A stretch of 64,000 nucleotides of DNA from Pseudomonas sp. H1h (GTDB lineage: Bacteria > Pseudomonadota > Gammaproteobacteria > Pseudomonadales > Pseudomonadaceae): contig NZ_AYMJ01000021.1 of NCBI RefSeq assembly GCF_000633255.1, positions 1 to 64,000 on the forward strand, read 5' to 3'. Every line of letters starts with the position of its first letter. Within the stretch, counting starts at the first letter, position 1. Below, piece by piece: positions 40,400 through 48,783 of this stretch. A program made the translations under genes and the position numbers. The notes under the pieces were generated by a model. That model had not been told where the DNA came from, did no database searches, and worked only from the letters and a program-made list of their open reading frames with translations.

Positions 40400-41180
40400 A
40401 TATCTCCTGCTGATTGCAGCGCTCCTCAGTGCAGGCGTGGCCCAGGCCGACAACAGCAAAGCCAATGCGCCAGTGGTGGTCGACAGCGACGGGTTCAAGG
40501 AGCCGCTGTCCAAACTCAAGTTCAACCCGGGGCTGGACCAGCGTGAGTTCGAGCGTTCGACGCTCAACGCACTCAACGTCTATGACCCGCTGGAGTCGTG
40601 GAACCGCCGCGTCTACCACTTCAACTACCGCTTCGACCAATGGGTGTTCCTGCCGGTGGTCGACGGTTATCGCTACGTGACGCCAAGCTTCCTGCGCACC
40701 GGTGTGAGCAATTTCTTCAACAACCTTGGCGACGTGCCGAACCTGGTCAACAGCCTGCTGCAGTTCAAGGGCAAGCGTTCGATGGAAACCACGGCGCGGC
40801 TGCTGCTCAACACCACCATCGGCGTCGCCGGTCTGTGGGACCCGGCCACCGCCATGGCCCTGCCGCGCCAGAGCGAAGACTTCGGCCAGACCCTGGGCTT
40901 CTACGGCGTACCGGGCGGCGCTTACTTCGTGCTGCCGATCCTCGGCCCGTCGAACATTCGTGATACCGCCGGGCTGGCCGTGGACTACACCGCCGAATCG
41001 GCGATCAACTACCTGAACGTGTCGAAAGTCAGCGAAAACCACCCGGAAATCTGGGCCCTGCGCGCGGTCGACAAGCGCTACCAGACCAACTTCCGCTATG
41101 GCCAGATGAACTCGCCGTTCGAGTACGAGAAAGTGCGCTACGTGTACACCGAGTCGCGCAAACTGCAGATAGCCGAGTAA
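40392..41180 (+). CDS. mlaA: Phospholipid-transport protein MlaA (VacJ)
   Basis: MlaA sits in the outer membrane with porins and removes misplaced phospholipids from the outer leaflet for return to the inner membrane. The 262-residue protein has the family core YDPLESWNRRVYHFNYRFD and FFNNLGDVPNLVN. The start is GTG at 40392 with GGAG inside the preceding gene. Unlike E. coli MlaA, the signal (SAGVAQADNS) shows no lipobox cysteine, so it appears to be cleaved by signal peptidase I. Confidence 0.9.
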   Translation: MAKYLLLIAALLSAGVAQADNSKANAPVVVDSDGFKEPLSKLKFNPGLDQREFERSTLNALNVYDPLESWNRRVYHFNYRFDQWVFLPVVDGYRYVTPSFLRTGVSNFFNNLGDVPNLVNSLLQFKGKRSMETTARLLLNTTIGVAGLWDPATAMALPRQSEDFGQTLGFYGVPGGAYFVLPILGPSNIRDTAGLAVDYTAESAINYLNVSKVSENHPEIWALRAVDKRYQTNFRYGQMNSPFEYEKVRYVYTESRKLQIAE

Positions 41181-41773
41181 ACCCTCCCAACCGCTGGCAA
41201 GCGCCGACCTTGTCGAGCTTGTCAGCGCGTCTTCACGCCCGACATTTTTGTCATGCCTGCCCTTCTGCGCCCGCCCGGGTAAAGACTGCCACTGCCATTT
41301 CGTCTTTCAGACAGGCGCTGCTCGTTTAACGAACTCGTGAGTCAAAGCCACAAGCAGATTCGAAATCGAACACAAAAATTTAAATGTGAATTTTTTATTA
41401 ACATTCTGTGACAGCTTATGTAGACTCGCCTCAACACTGCCAAGGATGCAATGACGTGTTCAACGATATTCAAGGAATGATATCGGCTCTCCCTTATCCT
41501 CCCTTTCGACGCTGGTCTACCCGATATCTGCAACCTGTAGGTCGCAGCGGACTTTATTATTCAAGACTCAGCGAAACTTGCGCATAGCCTGTCGCTCGGC
41601 TTATCAGTAATACATCCATCGATACATTCCAATATGCCGTCCGAATGGCATGGAGTGTCGTGCACCTTCAATTAGCTGCGGATGAATTACTACAGCGATC
41701 AGCGTCGGCAATGCATTGATCCAACCACTTCAATCTGCACTTGTCGCGGGTTTGAAAAACGGCCGTCATCAAC
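41181..41773. promoter_or_regulatory. AT-rich leader region before the MFS gene
   Basis: This 593-bp gap is clearly richer in A/T than its surroundings, most strongly at 41370-41420. A possible sigma-70 promoter is TTAACA (41398-41403), 17 bases, TAGACT (41421-41426). Two small frames follow it (41456-41587 and 41682-41789, listed separately). No terminator is evident for mlaA. Confidence 0.45.
41456..41587 (+). CDS. Candidate 43-residue small ORF in the leader
   Basis: GTG start preceded by AGGA at a spacing of about 11 bases and lying 30 bp after a plausible promoter. The product (MFNDIQGMISALPYPPFRRW..., basic and aromatic) has one Cys near the end and no recognised domain. The frame may be chance. 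It is recorded because it is the first frame of a likely transcript leading into the biosynthetic genes. Confidence 0.25.
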   Translation: MFNDIQGMISALPYPPFRRWSTRYLQPVGRSGLYYSRLSETCA

Positions 41774-41789
41774 ATGCATACTTCAATAA
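41682..41789 (+). CDS. Candidate 35-residue Cys-containing small ORF
   Basis: ATG at 41682, stop inside the start of the MFS gene (16-base overlap). The product has four cysteines (positions 11, 19, 21 and 32). The ribosome binding site is weak. It could couple translation to the MFS gene, which itself lacks a good site. Low confidence. Confidence 0.2.
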   Translation: MNYYSDQRRQCIDPTTSICTCRGFEKRPSSTCILQ

Positions 41790-43039
41790 AAACCGGTATC
41801 ACTCAATATATCTCCGAGATGCCACTGTTCATCTGGATATTGTTTATCGGCACCTTTGTCACCCGTGCAACTTCAATGATGGTCTGGCCGTTTATCTCGA
41901 TCGTGCTGTACACCCGGTTCGGTTTCAGTGCGACGTTTATCGGCCTGATCCTGACACTGTCCATCGCCCTGTCCTCGATAGCGAGTTTTTACAGCGGTTA
42001 CCTGTCGGACAAAATCGGCCGCTTGAAAATCATTGTGCTGGGCTGCGTCGTGGCTGCAAGCTCTTACCTGCTACTGGGCATCAGCAGCAGCGCTTATGGC
42101 TACATTGCCGGGACTCTGCTGGCAAACCTGTCGTGGGCACTGGTCAACAATCCGATCAAAACCATCATCGGCGATGTCATCGAATCTCGGCCTCTGGTCG
42201 AGCGCGCCATGCATCTGCGCTACTTTTTCCTCAACGCCGGTGCGGCGACAGGTCCCTACTTCGGGCTCAAACTGGGAATCTCCGCCGACTCCCTGTCCTT
42301 CGTCCTGGTAACCCTGTCCTATGTGCTGCTGCTGGTCGGCGTGGTGGTCTTCGGTAAAGGCGTGACCCTCAAGGCGGTTAATACCACCAGTTTCAAAAGC
42401 ACCATGGGCGTGCTCGCCAAAGACCATCTGTTCCTGGCGCTGGTGATCAATAACATCATCATGATGTTCATCTTTGGCAGTTTTGACTCCAGCCTGCCGC
42501 AACTGATGGCCGCCCTTGCCTTCGAAGGCTACCTGCCCTTTGTCGCCTCGTTGATCGTTTTGCATGCCTCGACAATCGTGATACTGCAATTGCCGCTTGC
42601 CAGTGCACTGTCGTCGGTCTCACTGAACACCAAGATTTATCTTGGCTCGGCCCTGTTGATCCTCGGCGAGGCCGGCTTTGCCTTGGCCGCGCACAACTAC
42701 GACATCAAGGCGTTGTGGTACGGCGCTGTATTGCTCATGAGTATCAGCCAGACCCTGCTCTTTCCGTGCATCAACATGTTTGTCGACAGCCTGGCGCCGC
42801 CCAATCTGCGAGGTGCCTACTTTGGTGCCGCATCGTTATACAGCATCGGCTTTTCTCTCTCGCCGATTGTCGGCGGGCTGTTTATACAGAACCTCAGCGG
42901 AACCGCACTTTATATATTCCTGACATTGTCCAGCCTGCTGATGACGCTCATCTTCATGGGGATTTTCCGATTGAGGAAGTCCACGGACGAAACAGCTCGC
43001 CCCTTAGCAAACATCGAGACTTCGCCCACCACTGGCTAA
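41774..43039 (+). CDS. Major facilitator superfamily transporter
   Basis: A 421-residue protein with about 12 membrane helices. The MFS signature is present between helices 2 and 3 (GYLSDKIGRLKIIVLG). It resembles drug/metabolite exporters of the MdtH type more than sugar importers, which fits a role in exporting the product of the genes that follow. The start at 41774 lacks a good ribosome binding site. A 115-bp gap separates it from the flavoprotein gene. Substrate unknown. Confidence 0.88.
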   Translation: MHTSIKTGITQYISEMPLFIWILFIGTFVTRATSMMVWPFISIVLYTRFGFSATFIGLILTLSIALSSIASFYSGYLSDKIGRLKIIVLGCVVAASSYLLLGISSSAYGYIAGTLLANLSWALVNNPIKTIIGDVIESRPLVERAMHLRYFFLNAGAATGPYFGLKLGISADSLSFVLVTLSYVLLLVGVVVFGKGVTLKAVNTTSFKSTMGVLAKDHLFLALVINNIIMMFIFGSFDSSLPQLMAALAFEGYLPFVASLIVLHASTIVILQLPLASALSSVSLNTKIYLGSALLILGEAGFALAAHNYDIKALWYGAVLLMSISQTLLFPCINMFVDSLAPPNLRGAYFGAASLYSIGFSLSPIVGGLFIQNLSGTALYIFLTLSSLLMTLIFMGIFRLRKSTDETARPLANIETSPTTG

Positions 43040-43154
43040 TCACTCGACGCAGAACTTGCAAAGCTCCATCGCTGCACGCCAATCAAGTTGGTGCGGAGTT
43101 TCTTTGCCTGAATAAAACCATTTTCTCGAACTTCTCGACTTTCAGGAAAGCCTC

Positions 43155-44357
43155 ATGAATACGCCGATTTATGACCTCATCCTATGTGGCGCCGGCCCGG
43201 CCAACATCTCGCTGTTGCCTGATCTTATTCAGAATGAACAGATACAGCGCTGCCTGATACTTGAGAAATCCAGCACATTGGGCAGCGGTGAAATCGGTCA
43301 ATACCGGATCACTGCCAACTCGCTGGGCGGGGTCTTTCTGGAAAAATTCCAGGACCGCACGGACGACTTGAGTCGATTCCTGCAGGGCACGCCAGAGTGG
43401 ACGTATTTCACCGAACGCCGGGGTGAGGCGGTAGAGCTGCGTCATGTCGGACGCTTCCTCGAACACATCGGCACCTACGTGTCCCGGCACAAGGCGCTCT
43501 ACAAACGCTTTGAAATTTCCACACAGTCGACCGTCAGCGAAATCCGCCTGACCGCGCAGGGTCACTACTGCGTCAGCTATCTGCTCGATGGCCAGCGCGT
43601 ACAGGCGACGTGCAAGAAAATCATCTTCAACATCGGTGGCCGGCTGAATCAAGCCACCTTGCAGCACCCGCAACACAACATCAATTCGGATTCGCTGCTC
43701 AAGGGTGAACACGACCAGGCGCTGCAAGGCGGCAAATACCGCAACCTGGCCATCGTCGGTTCTTCGCACAGCGCCGTTTCCTGCCTGATCCGTCTGGTGG
43801 AGCAACTGGACTTTCCAGGCACCATCACCTTGCTGACCAAGCGCGATTTCAAGTTGTTCTTCGACTCCCCCGCCTCTGCGCGCGAGCAACACTATCCGTT
43901 TGTCGATGCCGATATCTGCCAGGCCAGCCAAAGGGTCAATCGATATTCGGGCCTGCGATATGACTCGTTCGAGTTCGCTCGCAAGATCAAACAAGGCCTG
44001 ATCCGCAACCTGAACATCGTCGACATCGCGCAGGCCTCCGCCGATCAGATCCTGAACCTGATCGCGCAATCGGACCTGCTGATTCACAGCACCGGATACA
44101 AGGCCGGGCTGGTGCCGATACTGGATGTCGATGGCACGGCGCTGGAACTGCAACAGGACGATTTCGGATTGCTCACCAACCAGCAACTCAACCCGGTCAC
44201 CCGCGAAGGTCGAGTACTGGAAAACTTCCATACATTCGGCCTCGGGGCCGGGATCAAGACCGGTGGAGACAGCGGCGGCGAGGAGAGCTTTCACGGCAGG
44301 ATCGACGGCGTGTGGATGTACCAGCACGTGGTGCCCGGACTCATTTTCGTTAAATAA
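43155..44357 (+). CDS. FAD/NADPH monooxygenase-like protein of the amine N-hydroxylase superfamily
   Basis: A 400-residue flavoprotein with AGGAAAG before its ATG. Three hallmarks of IucD/PvdA/SidA class enzymes are visible: the FAD site GAGPANISLL (12-21), the NADPH site VGSSHSA (201-207) and an ATGY-like segment STGYKAGLVP (312-321). Such enzymes hydroxylate a primary amine nitrogen with O2 and NADPH. The likely role here is N-hydroxylation of an amine made or activated by the next gene product, 10 bp downstream. It is shorter than typical ornithine hydroxylases (about 440). It could instead be a related oxidoreductase, since the sequence is divergent. Confidence 0.72.
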   Translation: MNTPIYDLILCGAGPANISLLPDLIQNEQIQRCLILEKSSTLGSGEIGQYRITANSLGGVFLEKFQDRTDDLSRFLQGTPEWTYFTERRGEAVELRHVGRFLEHIGTYVSRHKALYKRFEISTQSTVSEIRLTAQGHYCVSYLLDGQRVQATCKKIIFNIGGRLNQATLQHPQHNINSDSLLKGEHDQALQGGKYRNLAIVGSSHSAVSCLIRLVEQLDFPGTITLLTKRDFKLFFDSPASAREQHYPFVDADICQASQRVNRYSGLRYDSFEFARKIKQGLIRNLNIVDIAQASADQILNLIAQSDLLIHSTGYKAGLVPILDVDGTALELQQDDFGLLTNQQLNPVTREGRVLENFHTFGLGAGIKTGGDSGGEESFHGRIDGVWMYQHVVPGLIFVK

Positions 44358-44367
44358 GGAAATTACA

Positions 44368-46227
44368 ATGAATAATCAGACAGCCATCATTCTTTGCGCC
44401 GGGCGCGGAAGCCGCCTGGGCAAGCGCACGCGCCACACGCCCAAGCCCTTGGTGAAAACCAACAATATCGCGTTCATCGACAACGCCCTGAACAACCTCG
44501 AAACGCTGGGTATCAAACACGTAGTCGTCGTGGTCGGCTATCAGTCGGAGACCATTACCGCTCATCTTCGGGCGATGGACACCGGCATCACCTTCGAATT
44601 CGTGAGCAACCCGGACTGGGCCACGACCAATAACATCTACTCGCTGTACCTGGCCCGCGAACACATTACGCAGAACACCCTGATCATCGAGGGCGATATT
44701 TACTTCTCGGCCTCCAGCCTGCAACAGTTGCTGCAGAAGCCGGGGGATCTGGTCGCCCTGGTGTCGCCGCTGGGCAAGAACATGGAAGGCACCTACGCCA
44801 TCCTCGAAGAAGCTCGGCTGCAAGGCTTCGGCTCGACCAAGGACATCGGCCACGAGGCCCGTGACGGACAGTACAAGACCGTCAACCTGTACCAGGTCGG
44901 GTCAGCCACGTTCGCCGAGCACATCAAAAAACAACTCGCCAGCAACGTCAGAAAAAACAACCTCAACGCCTACTACGAAGACGTATTCAAGAAAGCATCG
45001 CTTGAGGGCAAGTGGGATATTCAGACAGTCATCGTCCCGGCAACCGAATGGTATGAGGTCGACAACTATTACGACCTGACGATCTGCAACTACATTTCCA
45101 GTCGTGACCGCCTGGGCTTCGTTCAGAACCGCCACGGCGGTTACTGGCGCTACCCGATGCTGGATTTCGCCTTGATCTACAACTTTCATTTCCCGCCACA
45201 GCAGATGAAAGACAAGATCAAGGACAACTTTGATCACATCTTCCTCAACTACCCCGGCGCCAGACGACTCATCGAGGAGTCACTCTGCGAATTCCTCGGC
45301 GTCTCCCCAAGACACCTGTGCGTGGCCAATGGCGCGGCGGAAATCATCAAACTGCTACCGTCCGTGTATGCCGGCAGCGCGCTCGTGACCGTGCCGTCCT
45401 TCAACGAATACGCCAACGTCTTTGGTGAACAGCGTACGCTCTGCCACTACACGCGGGAAGAGGACGACTTCGCGATCGACATCGATGCGCTGCTCGCTAC
45501 CTGCCGGCAACAGCGCCCTGAGGTGGTGATCATCGAGTCGCCGAACAACCCGACCGGCGCCCTGACACCCGCCTCGGCCCTGTCGGCGCTTGCCAGGCAA
45601 TTGCTGGAACTGGATATCTCACTGATCGTCGACGAATCGTTCCTCGATTTCTCCAACCACGCCGACAGCACCTTGCTCAACGTGCTCGACGAACACCCCA
45701 ATCTGGTGGTGATTCGCAGCATGAGCAAAACCTTCGGTATCGGTGGTATTCGCATCGGCTACCTGGCCAGTGCCAACCAGACCTTGCTGGCACTGATCAA
45801 CTCGCTGCTGCCGATCTGGAACATCAACGGTTTTGCCGAGGAGTTCCTGTTGCATCTGCCGCAATACCAGCAGGAATACCTGGCCAGCTGCCAACAAGTC
45901 ATCAGCGACACTCGCGCCTTTCAACAGGCACTGGACGCCATCGAGGGCATCAGCGGCTTCAAGACCGAAGCAAACTTCATTTACTGCAAGGCTCATTACT
46001 CTGACGCCCAGACCATTTCCAGGTTGTTGCTGGACAAGCACCACATGTACATCAAGGAGTGTTCGGGCAAACGCAATACCGACTCCGACAAGTACTTCCG
46101 CGTGTCCTGCCGCACACCTGACGAAAACGCCCGGTTGATCCAGGCCCTGAGCGACGTGATGCACGACCTGGCAGTGCAGAAAAACATCAGCAGCCAAGCG
46201 AAGGAGAACGCCGTTGAACTCGCCTGA
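44368..46227 (+). CDS. Fused nucleotidyltransferase - PLP-dependent aminotransferase/decarboxylase
   Basis: A 619-residue two-domain protein with AAGGAAA before the ATG. Domain 1 (about 1-235) is a LicC/GalU-like nucleotidyltransferase: AGRGSRLGKRT and PKPLVK at the start, EGDIYFS in the middle, EVDNYYDL at the end. Domain 2 (about 260-615) is a fold-type I PLP enzyme of the HisC/CobD group: PNNPTG at 392-397, the Schiff-base Lys454 in SMSKTFGIGGIRIG. This order is that of FrbH, which couples CMP to 2-amino-4-phosphonobutyrate and then decarboxylates it. PntC also fuses these activities. Substrate and nucleotide are not proven. Start chosen at 44368; the upstream frame belongs to the preceding gene. 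Confidence 0.85.
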   Translation: MNNQTAIILCAGRGSRLGKRTRHTPKPLVKTNNIAFIDNALNNLETLGIKHVVVVVGYQSETITAHLRAMDTGITFEFVSNPDWATTNNIYSLYLAREHITQNTLIIEGDIYFSASSLQQLLQKPGDLVALVSPLGKNMEGTYAILEEARLQGFGSTKDIGHEARDGQYKTVNLYQVGSATFAEHIKKQLASNVRKNNLNAYYEDVFKKASLEGKWDIQTVIVPATEWYEVDNYYDLTICNYISSRDRLGFVQNRHGGYWRYPMLDFALIYNFHFPPQQMKDKIKDNFDHIFLNYPGARRLIEESLCEFLGVSPRHLCVANGAAEIIKLLPSVYAGSALVTVPSFNEYANVFGEQRTLCHYTREEDDFAIDIDALLATCRQQRPEVVIIESPNNPTGALTPASALSALARQLLELDISLIVDESFLDFSNHADSTLLNVLDEHPNLVVIRSMSKTFGIGGIRIGYLASANQTLLALINSLLPIWNINGFAEEFLLHLPQYQQEYLASCQQVISDTRAFQQALDAIEGISGFKTEANFIYCKAHYSDAQTISRLLLDKHHMYIKECSGKRNTDSDKYFRVSCRTPDENARLIQALSDVMHDLAVQKNISSQAKENAVELA

Positions 46228-46888
46228 GCAGGTAGTGATTTGCGGCAAGGGCGAACTGGCCATCTTCGCCTGCGAATACTTCAATGCCTCCCCCGAACAT
46301 ACCGTGTCGTACGTGGTGGCCGATCCTTTCGAGCCGGTCAGCGCTGAACGGACGCTGATCGAGTATTGCCGGGAGCACGGCATCGAGGTGATCGAGAGCG
46401 GTCGGATCGAAGACCTGCCAGGTTATGCCGACGGCACCTTCGCTTGCGACCTCTGCCTGGTCATTTTCCACAAGCGGATATTGCCCAAGCGCTTCATCGA
46501 CTGCTGCGCGAAAATCATCAACCTGCACCTTTCCTACCTGCCCAAATACCGCGGCGTACGTCCGGTCAACTGGGCCTTGAAGAATGGCGAGCGGATGCAT
46601 GGCGCCACGCTGCACGAGATCAGCGAAGGCATAGACGAGGGGCCGATCCTCAATCAGGTAGCCTTCTGCATCTACCCTGAGTTCGAGGAAGTGATCGACA
46701 CCTATACCCGCGCGATGGGGTACGCCCGTCAGTTGCTGATGGATACCTTGCCGATGATCGACCGCATTGTTCCGGTCCCGCAGGAGCATGCCGACATGAG
46801 CATCTACTACGAAAAGGACAATCACCGGCTGGAAGAGCGGATGACCTTCACCAAAGCACAATCTCTGAAATTACTCGAACGCCAGTAG
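46214..46888 (+). CDS. N-formyltransferase (ArnA/sugar-amine type fold)
   Basis: A 224-residue protein with the Formyl_trans_N fold. The triad is Asn103, His105 (NLHLSYLPKYRG) and Asp141 (GIDEGPI), the same spacing as Asn102/His104/Asp140 of ArnA. It should transfer a formyl group from 10-formyltetrahydrofolate to an amine, or possibly a hydroxylamine. It starts at TTG (46214), supported by AAGGAG eight bases upstream and a 14-base overlap with the fused enzyme. Its first in-frame ATG is far inside the conserved domain. It has no C-terminal domain of Fmt type. The substrate is unknown; a nucleotide-linked amino sugar is the main alternative. Confidence 0.82.
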   Translation: MNSPEQVVICGKGELAIFACEYFNASPEHTVSYVVADPFEPVSAERTLIEYCREHGIEVIESGRIEDLPGYADGTFACDLCLVIFHKRILPKRFIDCCAKIINLHLSYLPKYRGVRPVNWALKNGERMHGATLHEISEGIDEGPILNQVAFCIYPEFEEVIDTYTRAMGYARQLLMDTLPMIDRIVPVPQEHADMSIYYEKDNHRLEERMTFTKAQSLKLLERQ

Positions 46889-46957
46889 CCTTGCGACGCC
46901 ACTCGATTGTCCGCACAGGCGGCAATCGGGTGGGCAGGCGATCCCTTCCGAGGACTC

Positions 46958-47785
46958 ATGATGTACTTGCTTATTGCCTCTGACCTGGATGGCACGCTGC
47001 TGCTGCCAGGCGATACTTTCGGTGCCTTTACCAAAAGCGTGATTCACAGCCTGAACCGCGCAGGCCATCACATCGTGCTGGCGACAGGTCGCCATCAGGC
47101 TGACGTCGAGTCGCTGCTCGACAGCCAGTCACCACCGGTTCACCTGATCACCGCCAATGGCGCGCGCATTTCCAGCGCCTGTGGCGGGCTTGCTCTGAGC
47201 GCAGAATTATCGACTGCGGTTGTCCAGACATTGCTTGAGGAAACCCGAGCAGACACCGATCTGACGATCAACCTTTACTGCCGATCCGGCTGGCTGATGA
47301 GTCGAGAAGACGAAAATCTGAAAGACTTCAGCCAGAACCCGGACTTCCAGCCAACACTCTGCGCGGCCGAGCATCTGCCAGTGCATGCTGTGCAGAAAGT
47401 GTTTTTCTTTCAGCGCAGCAAGGATCATGACGCCCTGCTCAGGCTGCAGGCGCGGCTGGAACAACAGCTGGGCGATCAGATCGGCACTGTGTTCACGTTT
47501 CCATGGTGCCTGGAGGTCATGGCCAGAGACGTTTCCAAGGGCAATGCGCTGAAGCAACTGGCCGAATTCCTCAACGTGCCCATTGAGGCCTGCATCGCTT
47601 TTGGTGACGCAATGAATGACGCCGACATGTTGGCCGGTGTCGGCAAAGGCGTGCTCATGGGCAACGCACATGCCGAGTTGAGGCAGGCACTGCCCGAGGC
47701 GGAGATCATCGGCCGATACACCGATGAAGCCGTCGCGCATTACCTGTCGAAGCACCTGCTCAAGAGCGCTGATCTCCCGGCATGA
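46958..47785 (+). CDS. HAD-superfamily (Cof type) phosphatase
   Basis: A 275-residue HAD IIB hydrolase from the ATG at 46958 (GAGG site). Catalytic Asp9 and Asp11 lie in SDLDGTLL, and the metal-binding motif is GDAMNDADML. Cof-type enzymes hydrolyse sugar phosphates, pyridoxal phosphate or nucleotide-like phosphates. It follows the formyltransferase by 69 bp in the same direction, so it may be the last gene of the cassette and remove a phosphate group, or it may be an unrelated housekeeping phosphatase. Confidence 0.88.
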   Translation: MMYLLIASDLDGTLLLPGDTFGAFTKSVIHSLNRAGHHIVLATGRHQADVESLLDSQSPPVHLITANGARISSACGGLALSAELSTAVVQTLLEETRADTDLTINLYCRSGWLMSREDENLKDFSQNPDFQPTLCAAEHLPVHAVQKVFFFQRSKDHDALLRLQARLEQQLGDQIGTVFTFPWCLEVMARDVSKGNALKQLAEFLNVPIEACIAFGDAMNDADMLAGVGKGVLMGNAHAELRQALPEAEIIGRYTDEAVAHYLSKHLLKSADLPA

Positions 47786-47801
47786 ACACCTGCGGGCGGC
47801 C

Positions 47802-48716
<915 letters not shown>

Positions 48717-48783
48717 GGGTCAGGTTTCCCTACGTGAAAAAAGTGCGCGCAGCATACCGCGCCGCTCTCAAGGGAGCGAGATG

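Noticed and set aside
43155-46888. Capsule or LPS sugar pathway
   Set aside because: Kept as an alternative but not preferred: no glycosyltransferase, sugar dehydratase or polymer export gene is nearby, and the flavoprotein has no place in such a pathway.
41774-47785. Calling the cassette a phosphonate or fosmidomycin cluster
   Set aside because: No PEP mutase, phosphonopyruvate decarboxylase or homocitrate-synthase-like gene is in the window, so only the tailoring logic can be compared.
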